From the NCBI GenBank assembly GCA_018806915.1, contig JAGKQI010000090.1, forward strand, positions 2,294,001-2,358,000: a DNA stretch of 64,000 nucleotides, in the 5' to 3' direction. Under the pieces are notes generated by a model. The model had not been told where the DNA came from. It ran no database searches and saw only the letters and a program-made list of their open reading frames with translations. Source of the DNA: Phytophthora colocasiae (taxonomy: Eukaryota > Oomycota > Peronosporomycetes > Peronosporales > Peronosporaceae). Both the position numbers and the translations under genes were made by a program. The first letter of the stretch is position 1; every line of letters starts with the position of its first letter. Shown here piece by piece: positions 9,353 through 18,588 of this stretch.

Positions 9353-12300
9353 TTCCAAAGGCAAAAGCCAACATACTAAGTGAGTACTGGCTAAAAAGGA
9401 AAGGTTATCAAATTGTTGAGAGTGCAAATGGACAGTACAAGTTTGTACTGTGGAAGCGTAAGCTAGCATTTGTGGCTATTGCTGTGAATGGAGCTTACTA
9501 TGTACAAGGTCGTACACTTAGAGACAGACAGATATACTGTGCAGCAGTAAAGACAAGACCTGTGCAGCCGCTAAGAATGGCAGGTTGTACACAGGTCAAG
9601 ACTGCTTTGACTGAGTGGCATGTCAGACTGGGACATCTAAACAGAGACAAGTTGATCGATGTGATGAGTAGCAACCTGATACCAGGGCTCCCTAGTTACA
9701 GCAGGACTGCACTCACAAAAGTTCCATTCTTCTGTCACACATGCACAGAGATGAAGATGCGGAGGATGAGCTACAGGAACATGGTGGGCACGAGAGACAA
9801 TCGTCCCATAAGTACTATCCACATGGACACGAACGGTCCTATCAAAAAGCTCGGAGTATACGGGGCAGTTGGCTCTATCCGATACTTCCTCAGTATCATT
9901 GACGATCATACATCGTGGCGATGGACATTTGTCCTTCGCAAGAAAACGGAGGTGCAGGTCAAAGTAAAAGAACTGTTGACACGTTTAGAACGAGATGGAA
10001 AGTTCACAATAACACGCATCAGATCCGATGGCGGGACGGAGTTTGTGAACGAAGCACTTAAAACGTATTGCACAAGCAAAGGAATCAGCTTTCAAACATC
10101 AAATCCATACAGTCCAGAGGAAAATGGAGCAGCTGAGAGAGACCACCAAACCAAGATGGGAAAGGTACGGTGCGCTCTAAAAGATGCAGACATGCCGGCT
10201 AAGTGGTGGCCAGAAGCACTCAAATACATGACGTATGTGCAGAATTGCACGCCGATGAGTCGCCTAAAGAACCGAACACCATATGAATTAGTGAAAGGAA
10301 CACACCCGGATGCAAGAACGCTCCAAGTATGGGGATGTGTCTGCTTTGCATACGTGCCAGAAGCAATCCGAAAAGACAAGAAGTTGTCGGCACGAGCCAT
10401 AAAGTGCAGATTCTTGGGAATAGCCGAAGACACAAAAGGGTTTCGACTTCTGGATGTGCACAACAACAAGTTTATGGTCGCTAGATCAGTGACATTTGAC
10501 ACAGAAAATGCATCAGGAATCATCCAAAGATCCTTAGGAAAGGATCCAGATAAGTTGACGGATACTGAGTTGGAAGAGATCGACTCTCTTGACCAAATGT
10601 CAACGACGGAGGAAGTCACTTCCAAAGTTCCTGTCGCCGAGCAAGGCACGGAAAAGTTGTCCAAAGCAGTGGGAGTCAAGCGCAAATCAGCGACAACTAC
10701 TGAAGCAGTGGGAGTTCCTCGCAAATCACAGAGAGCAAAGAGAGCTCCTGTGGAGGTATCAACGAAGCCACAAAGGACAAGGAAACGTCCAGAACGATAC
10801 GAAGACTATAAGTGTTTTCAAACCCACATTGATAAGGAAATTGCTGTGGACCAGCTAAGCAATCATATAGCAGTACCTAGAAGTCTAAAGGAAGCTCTGA
10901 CTGGCGCACAAAGAAAACAGTGGCGCCAAGCACTAAACTTAGAGTACGAATCGCTGCTAGAAAATGACACGTGGAAACTGATACGGTTACCACCAGGCCA
11001 AAAAGCGCTGCCATGCCATTGGGTCCTCGCAGTAAAGTACAATGCGGATGGAACAATTGAGCCCTTTAATGCACGACTTGTAGCACAAGGGAATCACCAA
11101 GAATACGGTGTGGACTGCGATGATGTATACGCACCTGTGGCGCGGTTTGAATCACTCCGGCTAGTTCTGGCTATTGGGACGATCTTGGATTGTCACATTC
11201 ATCAAATGGATGTTAGCACTGCATTCCTCAATGGATCGATGGAAGGCGAACAGCGGGTGCTCATGCATCAACCTCCGGGCTACAGACAGGCTAGACATGA
11301 AGGACTAGTGTGTGAGCTAAGAAAGAGCATTTATGGGCTGAAGCAAGCGCCAAAGATATGGTACAGAGTCTTGCACAAGTTTTTCATGAGCTTAGGTTTT
11401 GTCCGATGCAACAAGGAGTATTGCATCTATGTCCAAAAAGTGGGAGAGCATTGGATAATTGTGGTGGTCTATGTTGATGACCTTACCATCATGTCTCGTG
11501 ACATGAGTTTAATCTACCAGTTAAAGAAAGATCTATCTTCGAGATTTAAGATGAAAGATCTCGGAGACATACACTACATCCTGAAGATGGAGGTCCGTAG
11601 AAATCGTGCACAGCGAAAAATGACAATTTCACAGCACAAGTATGTAACTGAACTCTTGAAGAAGTTCAATATGGAGAACTGTACTCCAGTATCTACTCCA
11701 CAACTCAGAGGAGTTGAACTAGTAGCAGAGACAGAAATGACAGCTAAAGAAATAGCTGATCAGAAATTTGATTTCCGAGGACTTGTCGGGTCTCTGCAGT
11801 ATCTAGTGAGAGGAACTAGACCAGACATTGCCAACGCAGTGAGAGAACTAAGTAAGTTTCTATCGTGTTACAACCACACACACTGGGAGGCAGCACGGAG
11901 AGTGCTCAAATACTTGAAAGGGACGTCAACGTACGGTCTCCTTCTTGATGGGAATTCGAGAACGGTGACGTATGAAGTGTACACAGACGCAAGCTTCGCG
12001 TGTCAACCCAAAGAACGTAAGTCGATTACTGGGTATGTGATCACTATGGCTGGAACCAGTATTTCATGGTGTAGCAGTAAGCAGGCATCAGTTTCTCTTT
12101 CGACAGCTGAGGCTGAACTAATTGCCCTAAGTGAAGGAGCAAAGGAGAGCGAGTGGTTATGGTATCTGCTGAGAGAAATGGGATTTCCTCAAAAGCAACC
12201 AGTGCAAGTATGGTGCGATAGCAAGTCGGCCATAAGCACAGTAAAGAATGCAGGAAATCACAAAGCAACAAAGCACATACAAATACGATATTTGTTTATA

Positions 12301-12456
12301 AGAGATTTAGTAGAGGAAGGAAGGTTAGATGTACATTACTGTCGGACCGATGACATGGCTGCAGACATCTTAACCAAAGCTCTACCAACAGGGCAGTTTG
12401 CAAAGCTTCGCGAACTCATTGGAGTCAAAGACCTAAAGACTACCATCGACACTTAG
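9304..12456 (+). CDS. copia pol: integrase, reverse transcriptase, RNase H
   Basis: About 1,050 residues open in one frame. Order of domains: protease remnant and GAG-pre-integrase zinc motif (WHVRLGHLN... CHTC), integrase core with its Asp and Glu residues (HMDTNGP, IIDDHTS, SPEENGAAERDHQ), reverse transcriptase (VSTAFLNG, VVVYVDDLTIM) and RNase H (VYTDASFAC, STAEAELIAL, WCDSKSAI), ending ADILTKALP. All catalytic motifs I can check by eye are present. The frame lacks a natural ATG at its start: the frame opens at a TTG in a T5G3 run. Expression therefore needs a frameshift from the gag-protease frame, or the original frame was broken there. Confidence 0.93.
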   Translation: MGPDGIKPFQFDNMALVPKAKANILSEYWLKRKGYQIVESANGQYKFVLWKRKLAFVAIAVNGAYYVQGRTLRDRQIYCAAVKTRPVQPLRMAGCTQVKTALTEWHVRLGHLNRDKLIDVMSSNLIPGLPSYSRTALTKVPFFCHTCTEMKMRRMSYRNMVGTRDNRPISTIHMDTNGPIKKLGVYGAVGSIRYFLSIIDDHTSWRWTFVLRKKTEVQVKVKELLTRLERDGKFTITRIRSDGGTEFVNEALKTYCTSKGISFQTSNPYSPEENGAAERDHQTKMGKVRCALKDADMPAKWWPEALKYMTYVQNCTPMSRLKNRTPYELVKGTHPDARTLQVWGCVCFAYVPEAIRKDKKLSARAIKCRFLGIAEDTKGFRLLDVHNNKFMVARSVTFDTENASGIIQRSLGKDPDKLTDTELEEIDSLDQMSTTEEVTSKVPVAEQGTEKLSKAVGVKRKSATTTEAVGVPRKSQRAKRAPVEVSTKPQRTRKRPERYEDYKCFQTHIDKEIAVDQLSNHIAVPRSLKEALTGAQRKQWRQALNLEYESLLENDTWKLIRLPPGQKALPCHWVLAVKYNADGTIEPFNARLVAQGNHQEYGVDCDDVYAPVARFESLRLVLAIGTILDCHIHQMDVSTAFLNGSMEGEQRVLMHQPPGYRQARHEGLVCELRKSIYGLKQAPKIWYRVLHKFFMSLGFVRCNKEYCIYVQKVGEHWIIVVVYVDDLTIMSRDMSLIYQLKKDLSSRFKMKDLGDIHYILKMEVRRNRAQRKMTISQHKYVTELLKKFNMENCTPVSTPQLRGVELVAETEMTAKEIADQKFDFRGLVGSLQYLVRGTRPDIANAVRELSKFLSCYNHTHWEAARRVLKYLKGTSTYGLLLDGNSRTVTYEVYTDASFACQPKERKSITGYVITMAGTSISWCSSKQASVSLSTAEAELIALSEGAKESEWLWYLLREMGFPQKQPVQVWCDSKSAISTVKNAGNHKATKHIQIRYLFIRDLVEEGRLDVHYCRTDDMAADILTKALPTGQFAKLRELIGVKDLKTTIDT

Positions 12457-12462
12457 TGGGAG

Positions 12463-12887
12463 TGTTGCGCCCGATCTCCACTGGGGAGACCAGGCGCAGA
12501 GGGGAACCCTCTGTGGAGTCAGCTGTGTCGGTAGGCAACCGACACATCTGATCTCCAGATGGGTTCAGTGGCTACTGAGCCAACAGATTTGTATTTGAGT
12601 TAATTAAGGCTATAGTTTAGCTAAGGTTAATCAAGTGACGATACAGTCTGTGGGCAGTTGACAAGTACGTAGCCAAGCTGTGATTGGCTAGTACCGTCTC
12701 TCTGGAGAGAGGCACCATTTGTGCGATGAGGAACCGGAGGCAAGAGGGAGAGGATTCATTCCTCTCACAACCGCTTTTGCTTCGGACTGAGCACGTTCGT
12801 AAGGATAGCATAAGTTAGCGGTAGAGAGATAAAATCAATAAAGACAGTTGATTAAAGACATTCTCTAAGCGTTTATTCACTTTAACA
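12463..12887 (+). repeat. 3' LTR of the copia element
   Basis: 425 bp and apparently identical to the 5' LTR. It starts directly after the purine tract that follows the pol stop codon. Confidence 0.97.
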
Positions 12888-12892
12888 ACGAC
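12888..12892. repeat. Target site duplication, right copy (ACGAC)
   Basis: ACGAC immediately follows the 3' LTR and pairs with 7357-7361. Confidence 0.95.
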
Positions 12893-13015
12893 GCATACTT
12901 TATACGAAACTTGGTGGTTGAGGAATTGCATCAGTTGATCTCGAGAGGCTGGAGGTGCTGCTGGAGTTGGGCTATCGGATTTTCCAGTAGAATTGGGTGC
13001 ATTCTGTAAGCTCAT

Positions 13016-13115
13016 TGCTTTCTGTGACCACGTACACTGTAACAGAGCATGAAAATTTTCATGCTCTGTATCGGTCGACTATTTTGGATGAAGACGTACA
13101 CTGGGAACTATTTTA
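13016..13115. other. Short spacer with a perfect 28-bp palindrome
   Basis: Bases 13042-13069 form a perfect palindrome with arms ACAGAGCATGAAAA and TTTTCATGCTCTGT. It lies between the start codon of the interrupted membrane protein gene and the mariner-like element, outside both. It may be a protein-binding site in the promoter of the interrupted gene. Confidence 0.7.
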
Positions 13116-14498
13116 CTACCTCTGTGCGGAAAATAATGAGCATTTTAAAAAAAAATGCGCAGCGCTCCGCCTCGTTGTTTTGGGGAGTTATTAGATTTGC
13201 AGAGGAGGCTATGCGTTTGTGTTGAACTGCTGACAAAACCAAAAAGAAATTTGTGAGCGTACGTGCTCCGCCACATTAGAAGTACTACTAGTAGTAAAAC
13301 GGATCAAACTCAGACGTCGTTGACGTCTCACGAGCAGTTAATGCGTCTGGAACATCCACAGGAGTTGTCAATACAGAAAAGGAGAGTGCTATAGCCGCCT
13401 GCTGTGCTATGGCAAGCGTTGATCCGTCGCAAGGCAGCGAAATCGGCAACTTATCGGCACGTATCAGCTTTTCCTTGTGCAAATGCCTGAGTCGATAGTT
13501 GTTGCGGCCTTCATTCTTAATCATCCAGCCATCAGAGAATCCTGCGTCGTTAACCAGCATCCGACGCGATATATCGCGTGTCATCGACACAGGACGCGTC
13601 TCCTCAACACCAGCCGGTCGATTGACACTCCGTCGCCGCGTAATGTACGTCTCCACTACCGGCCAAATGCCGACTTTGCCGTCCCAATCACCGCGTGGAC
13701 GCGCGACCGCACAGAGAAACATAACTTTAGTAATGTAACGCTTGCTTTGAACAGCTTGGACCGGAGGCTCTTCGGTAGGGCACCCATCTTTCCCTGTGAG
13801 CACATATACATGCTGCCCAACCTTCTTCACGTAAAACCACTTTTCGTCGATGTGGACCACGTCGTGCATTGCGTCGAACTTGTAGGTTCCATCAAGCTGA
13901 GGGATCACATGATCCATGCAGAACTGGATCCTCTTGAGGCGATGCGAAGCGGCGAGCGGTGGACGAGTTTGCCTTAGCGCACGACGTAGGAAGCCCTCCT
14001 TCACGAGTTGTTGCACGAGATATGAGCTCACGCCAGACCCCTGTTGTATAGCACGCTGGTGCTCACGGTTATTTACTGGCACCTCGGCGAGGCGCTTGCA
14101 CAGCTCCACGCGGTTCTTCTTCTTTCGCCCTCGGGAGTTTTTTCTCGACTTGACTACCGCTGCTACCCGGTCTCCCATTGACCTGATACCCTGTTCCCAA
14201 ATGCGAGAAACAGCGCAGCGGTTTACATTAAAGTAGGCAGCGGTCCGCCCGATATCGCCATGCCTAAGCACCCCTCCGTCGCTGTGAAGGAGCAGCATCT
14301 CCCACACTGCTTGGCGCTCTTCGTCAGATACCTGTGATCTTTCCATTGCCGCTCCGGTTTGAAAGTGATGGGGGGAGGTCCAGCGGGAAGATTGGGCGGG
14401 AAATTCGAAATTCAAAAGTTGATCAGATTTGCAAGGTATAGATTCTGAACAGGATGTAATACAATTGGAAATGCTCATTATTTTCCGCACGGAGGTAG
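13116..14498 (-). mobile_element. Mariner-like (plant MLE/Stowaway-type) DNA transposon, internally deleted
   Basis: Thirty-base terminal inverted repeats lie at 13116-13145 and 14469-14498. They begin CTACCTCYGTGCGG and differ at one base. Each is flanked by TA (13114-13115 and 14499-14500), the mariner target duplication. The ends resemble the CTCCCTCCGT ends of Stowaway and plant mariner elements. The element encodes a shortened transposase on the minus strand. Matching ends suggest it could still be moved if an active transposase were supplied. Confidence 0.92.
13288..14346 (-). pseudogene. Mariner-like transposase with catalytic core deleted
   Basis: An open frame of 352 residues from the Met at 14346. 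The N-terminal helix-turn-helix region, the basic linker (KNSRGRKKK) and the first catalytic Asp (VVHIDEKWFYV) are present. Next come KVMFLCAVARPR and DGKVGIWP, as in plant mariner transposases. After TRDISRRMLVND the sequence jumps to the C-terminal family end (NNYRLRHLHKEKLIRADKLP). The stretch that should hold the second and third catalytic Asp (usually a QQDNA-type motif and the PPNSPDLN region) is missing. The loss is in frame, so the shortened protein could bind the ends but could not catalyse transposition. Confidence 0.85.
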
Positions 14499-14559
14499 TA
14501 GTTTACAGGGAGGAAGTGGATGTATGTATTGTAGTAGGTATATAAAACGCCCCACCATT

Positions 14560-14596
14560 TTTTTTTTGTAGTGCTGGCCCAGCACTACAAAAAAAA
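14560..14596. repeat. Perfect T8-stem-A8 hairpin
   Basis: Eight T, then GTAGTGCTGG, a single C, CCAGCACTAC, then eight A. The arms match perfectly over 18 bases with a 1-base loop. It lies 62 bp outside the mariner-like element. It may be the remnant of a foldback element or an extruding cruciform site. Confidence 0.75.
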
Positions 14597-15034
14597 CGGG
14601 GGCTGTCGTTCCCAGCACTGCTGACAGTCAACTTGACTAGGACGTACAGTTCATCCCGGGACCAGATTCTGAATCGGTCAATCGGATTTAAGCAACGTAC
14701 GTGGTGAGTTATTTGATAAATAAAAGGTACATTCTCTTATAACTTAATATGCATCTTTAATTTTATGAGCTAATAATGCAACTGCAATATAATAAATCCA
14801 TCCTAAAACCTCTATCAATCAGTACATGTGGGCGAGATACGGATGAAAATGTCATTACTACTGTATTATGCCTCGAATCTCTTTCAGTGTTTCTGCTCCT
14901 CAACTGCAGCAGATGTACTGTGGCATGCAATTCCCATCGGCTTTGAACCGAACACTAATTGGAGATCAGATTCCAACATGATTGCAGGCTGCAATTTGCA
15001 CAGACTTTGGTGGTCCGCCGCCATCGGAAGGAGC

Positions 15035-15049
15035 CTCATTCTCCAATTC
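15035..15049 (+). promoter_or_regulatory. Oomycete Inr+FPR core promoter of the RXLR effector
   Basis: CTCATTCTCCAATTC, about 42-56 bp before the ATG at 15091, matches the oomycete initiator plus flanking promoter region consensus (GCTCATTYYNCAWTTT) at nearly every position. Confidence 0.65.
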
Positions 15050-15090
15050 GCCTCGTGCTTCAAAAACCTTCACCTGGTTACAGTTAAAAC

Positions 15091-15615
15091 ATGTCCAAGC
15101 TTTTCCTTCTCCTCGTCCTCTCGGTGTTCGCTCTCGTCAGTTGCGAGGCTCTTTCAGCTCCGGTTGGCAACAAACTCGCTCTGTCCAAGACGGAAGAGCT
15201 CAACACTCAGCCAATTGACGCTAAGCGTATGCTGCGTGCTCAAGAAGAACCGACGAACGCTGCTGATGAAGAACGTGGAATGACGGAACTCGCCAGCAAG
15301 TTCAAGGCTTGGGCTGCTGCTTTTAAGACGTGGGTCACCAACTCCAAGCTGGTACAGTCGATGAACAACAAATTGGCGTCGCTCACTCAGAAGGGCCGTG
15401 TGGGTCAGATCGAGAAGCTGCTCAAGCAGGACAACGTCAACGTCAACGTGCTGTACCAGAACAAGGTCAAGCCCGATGAGCTCTTCTTGGCGTTGAAGCT
15501 CGACCCTAAGCTCAAGATGGTCGCCGATACCCCTTCTGCTTGGGCCAACAACCCCGGTCTGTCCATGTTCTACCAGTACGCGCAGCACTACGCCAAGATG
15601 ACCACAAAGGCGTAA
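15091..15615 (+). CDS. Secreted RXLR-EER effector protein
   Basis: 174 residues. A signal peptide spans residues 1-18 (hydrophobic core LFLLLVLSVFALVS). It is followed by RMLR at 46-49 (R-x-L-R) and DEER at 59-62, which together define the oomycete host-targeting RXLR-dEER module. The C-terminal effector domain is helical with conserved aromatic positions (KAWAAAFKTWV, LSMFYQYAQHYAKM) and may hold a WY-type fold. Such proteins are secreted by haustoria or hyphae and act inside plant cells to suppress or alter defence; the host target cannot be seen here. The gene has no intron and has a good Inr+FPR promoter. I see no close copy in the window. Confidence 0.93.
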   Translation: MSKLFLLLVLSVFALVSCEALSAPVGNKLALSKTEELNTQPIDAKRMLRAQEEPTNAADEERGMTELASKFKAWAAAFKTWVTNSKLVQSMNNKLASLTQKGRVGQIEKLLKQDNVNVNVLYQNKVKPDELFLALKLDPKLKMVADTPSAWANNPGLSMFYQYAQHYAKMTTKA

Positions 15616-15815
15616 GTAGAAGGTAGTGAGTGTCGTGGCCGGACAAGGACACGGTGTGACTTTATAAAAACGAATCGCATTCCGTTTATCAGTACCCATG
15701 TTTGTTGGTTTTGGTTTGTGTCGGATGGTCGAGAAGTCTGCAAACTTGAAATTCAAACGATGTTCATTTATGACAAATTGTCATTAGCAGTTCTCTTTAA
15801 GAACAATTTCCATCT

Positions 15816-16678
15816 TTTACCACGGCAGTTCAAACACTGGATATTGTTCGTCAGCGTTGAAGAACTTTCCCGTGTCTTCCAGCTTCAAATTGACCATGGC
15901 TTCGGCTGAGGTGGAAGGTTTCATGTAGCCTTGGTGGTCGTTCATGTCGGTTGCAACGTATCCAGGATGCAACGTCACGAATCCGATGTTGCTTTGGCGT
16001 AGATGGACCGACATGGAGCGAGTGACCATGTTGAGAGCAGCCTTCGATGCGGCGTAACCGTACCCTTGACTGAAGAAATCCTCGAATTCGGGCGTGTTGG
16101 AGCCGATGCTGCCCAAAAGTGACGTCACCTGTGCGACGTAGGCAGATCCGTTCTTTTTGACTGCAAGTTCGAGGTTGGGTAGAAGCGCTCGGGTCACGAG
16201 GAAGGGGCCAACAGAATTCACTTCAAATTGGCGCATGAACGAGTCCTTGGTGGCCGATTTGAAGCTATCAGGTACCCAAATTCCAGCATTGTTGATGAGT
16301 AGATCGATGGGAATCCCTTCAAGTTGCCGAGCTGCGTCCAGCACAGATTCTTCGTTGCTTGTATCAAGTGTCACAATCTTGAGAGGTGAGAGGGTCTTGA
16401 GCTATAATGAAAAAGACAGAGTGTGTTGATAAGGGATTTTCGAAAATATAACATTCGTACGGAGGTAGTGGTGCTGTTAGCTCGAGCTGTGCCGATGACA
16501 TTCCAGCCTTCTTTGGTGTAATATTCGGCCAATGCGAGTCCAATGCTGCGTGTGCTTCCCGTGATGAGAACCGTTTTCTTGGTTTCGGCCATGGTGACAG
16601 AACTGGAAGTTGGTGGATGCTTACGCCGAGGTTTGTTTGGAAATGACTAACCGCGATGCAGAAGCTCCTATTGACTAC
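15816..16678 (-). repeat. Left arm of a large inverted duplication (SDR gene plus promoter)
   Basis: About 863 bp, near-identical in reverse complement to 17029-17903. The arms run from the stop codon of each gene, through the gene, to about 86 bp upstream of its ATG. At the outer ends similarity stops directly after the stop codon. Weaker inverted similarity continues inside the spacer (GACGTCATTAYTTGATC at about 16699 and its inverse near 16960). Confidence 0.9.
15817..16592 (-). CDS. Short-chain dehydrogenase/reductase, copy 1
   Basis: 238 residues in two exons (16461-16592 and 15817-16401) with a 59-bp GT-AG intron. It has the classical SDR layout: the Rossmann cofactor motif TGSTRSIG near the start, NNAG at the middle strand, and the catalytic pair in YAASK. 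It is an NAD(P)-dependent oxidoreductase, probably cytosolic; the substrate is unknown. It is the mirror image of the gene at 17115. Copy 1 lacks four residues near the C-terminus (SAEAMVNLK against SAEAMANIVANLK) because of a 12-bp deletion, and has F for L at EQYPVFELPW. Otherwise the two proteins are nearly identical. Confidence 0.92.
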
Positions 16679-17028
16679 CCAGGTACTGACGCTCGAGGAC
16701 GTCATTACTTGATCCACTTCGAACGAATGTTTGTGGCGAGTGTTTAGCCAACAATTATTTACAGTTAGAGACAACCCAAGCACAAGAAAATCGTCCACTT
16801 TGAGTTCATTTCAGGCAAAAAAAGTTAGAAGTGCCGTGAGAATCGGAGTAAGATCCCCGACAAGAAACCGGATCCAGATCCAGTATTAGTTATGAATTTC
16901 GTTGGGAGGTTCTCAGGTAGTGAAAATCGTAATGAGATGCTACAAGACAAGCGATCAAATAATGACGTCACCTAGCCAACACTCTTCACACATCATCAAT
17001 TACTATACAGTACTTTCGAAGTGAACAT
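16679..17028. other. Spacer of the inverted duplication, divergent promoter region
   Basis: 350 bp between the head-to-head SDR genes. No gene is seen. Both genes must be driven from this spacer and the duplicated 86 bp beside each ATG. Patchy inverted similarity suggests the duplication once extended further and was eroded by deletions. Confidence 0.7.
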
Positions 17029-17903
17029 GTAGTCAATAGGAGCTTCTGCATCGCGGTTAGTCATTTCCAAACAAACCTCGGCGTAAGCATCCACCAACTT
17101 CCAGTTCTGTCACCATGGCCGAAACCAAGAAAACGGTTCTCATTACGGGAAGCACACGCAGCATTGGACTCGCATTGGCCGAATATTACACCAAAGAAGG
17201 CTGGAATGTCATCGGCACAGCTCGAGCTAACAGCACCACTACCTCCGTACGAATGTTATATTTTCGAAAATCCCTTATCAACACACTCTGTCGTTTTCAT
17301 TATAGCTCAAGACCCTCTCACCTCTCAAGATTGTGACACTTGATACAAGCAACGAAGAATCTGTGCTGGACGCAGCTCGGCAACTTGAAGGGATTCCCAT
17401 CGATCTACTCATCAACAATGCTGGAATTTGGGTACCTGATAGCTTCAAATCGGCCACCAAGGACTCGTTCATGCGCCAATTTGAAGTGAATTCTGTTGGC
17501 CCCTTCCTCGTGACCCGAGCGCTTCTACCCAACCTCGAACTTGCAGTCAAAAAGAACGGATCTGCCTACGTCGCACAGGTGACGTCACTTTTGGGCAGCA
17601 TCGGCTCCAACACGCCCGAGTTCGAGGATTTCTTCAGTCAGGGGTACGGTTACGCCGCATCCAAGGCTGCTCTCAACATGGTCACTCGCTCCATGTCGGT
17701 CCATCTACGCCAAAGCAACATCGGATTCGTGACGTTGCATCCTGGATACGTTGCAACCGACATGAACGACCACCAAGGCTACGTGAAACCTTCCATCTCA
17801 GCCGAAGCCATGGCCAACATCGTGGCCAATTTGAAGCTGGAAGACACGGGCAAGTTCTTCAACGCTGACGAACAATATCCAGTGCTTGAACTGCCGTGGT
17901 AAT
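17029..17903 (+). repeat. Right arm of the inverted duplication
   Basis: Near-identical reverse complement of 15816-16678; it is 12 bp longer at the C-terminal coding difference. See the left arm for boundaries. Confidence 0.9.
17115..17902 (+). CDS. Short-chain dehydrogenase/reductase, copy 2
   Basis: 242 residues in two exons (17115-17246 and 17306-17902), with a GT-AG intron of 59 bp (17247-17305) at a phase-0 join (NSTTTS then LKTLSPLKIVTLD). It shows TGSTRSIG for cofactor binding, NNAG, and YAASK at the active site. It is an NAD(P)-dependent oxidoreductase of unknown substrate. This copy keeps the four residues lost in copy 1 and is probably nearer to the ancestral form. Divergently arranged with copy 1 across a 522-bp intergenic region. 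Confidence 0.93.
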
Positions 17904-18588
17904 CGGGGAAATCAATATCTCGGACACGACTGAATGCCGTGTCGAAAGCCAGATAAGGCCATAGCAGGAATCGCCACACCTTTGCGCCATCACTATCGAC
18001 ATTTTCAAATTGCAGCAAACAAATCTTGGAAACACACACACAAATCTTTATCAGTAAATGAATTGTTTCCCACTCTCGGGGCACTTGAAGCTAAGGCTCA
18101 GAAACGCATTATGGCTCGCAGTATGGGAAGTATCCTAAAAAGCCTGGGATGGTCCTTACTCAAAACTCACTTCGCAGCTCAGTTGTAGCCGATAGAAAGA
18201 AGAAAAAAAAAAACTCAAGCGCGGTAGCGATGTCGTCGTGCGTCAAGTGTTATTGCTGGCATATCCGCTTTAAGATCACTGCTTGGCCGCTTCCTTGAGG
18301 TGAGCTCTTCTTTGAGAACTTTCGCTTTTCTTGGATTTAGTCGTCACAGCGCCTGATTCAAAGCTTTGTGGCGAATATCTTCACGATTGCCAACTGTCCC
18401 ATTCGAGATGCTTCACTTACAATCTGCTTCTTGATATTCTACCGCTTGTACTTAGCTATTCTTAATTGCAGCGATAGCCGTGTTCTTAACCTCCTCCTTA
18501 GATCTTAGCATGAATTGTTTCACCCATTGTAATTCCCCCATTCTTGACACTGCATGCTTCTTCCTCTTGCTCCATTGTGAACTTGTCA
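17904..18588. other. Intergenic region, no gene supported
   Basis: About 685 bp between the SDR gene and the WRKY19-like gene. Only short open frames without recognisable features occur. It probably holds the 3' ends of both convergent transcripts. Confidence 0.5.

Larger units (their letters stand above)
7362..12887 (+). mobile_element. Ty1/copia LTR retrotransposon, about 5.5 kb, recent insertion
   Basis: Bounded by 425-bp LTRs (7362-7786 and 12463-12887) that begin TGTTGCGCC and end TTTAACA. They look identical base for base. The flanks carry a 5-bp target duplication ACGAC (7357-7361 and 12888-12892). The internal region encodes gag, an aspartic protease motif, then integrase, reverse transcriptase and RNase H. 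Integrase lying before reverse transcriptase defines the copia superfamily. A purine-rich GTGGGAG (12456-12462) abuts the 3' LTR as the likely polypurine tract. The element lies antisense to the gene it interrupts. Frame breaks in gag and at the protease/integrase boundary are described separately. Confidence 0.97.
4602..13015 (-). pseudogene. Tandem paralog of the membrane protein, split by a copia retrotransposon
   Basis: The coding sequence is in two pieces. The 5' piece (12893-13015) encodes MSLQNAPNS... up to SYKVC. The 3' piece (4602-7361) continues VVVFLFLGSVAFLTPFKEYY and runs to the stop. Removing the retrotransposon and one copy of the 5-bp target duplication joins them in frame (41 codons, then 920 codons including the stop), for a 960-residue pre-insertion protein. 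It is colinear with the intact neighbour: SYKVC-VVVFLF matches SYRTC-IAIFLV, and KEYYLGNY matches KEYYLGSY. The insertion falls in the first membrane segment. The rest of the reading frame is open, with no stops or shifts, so the break is recent. No function is assigned. Confidence 0.88.
14501..15090. other. Intergenic region with a long hairpin
   Basis: No gene is supported. It contains a 37-nt hairpin (14560-14596), AT-rich sequence, and near its end the promoter element of the effector gene at 15091. Confidence 0.6.

Noticed and set aside
13477..13977. Plus-strand open frame of 166 codons
   Set aside because: It is the antisense of the mariner-like transposase and has no independent support.
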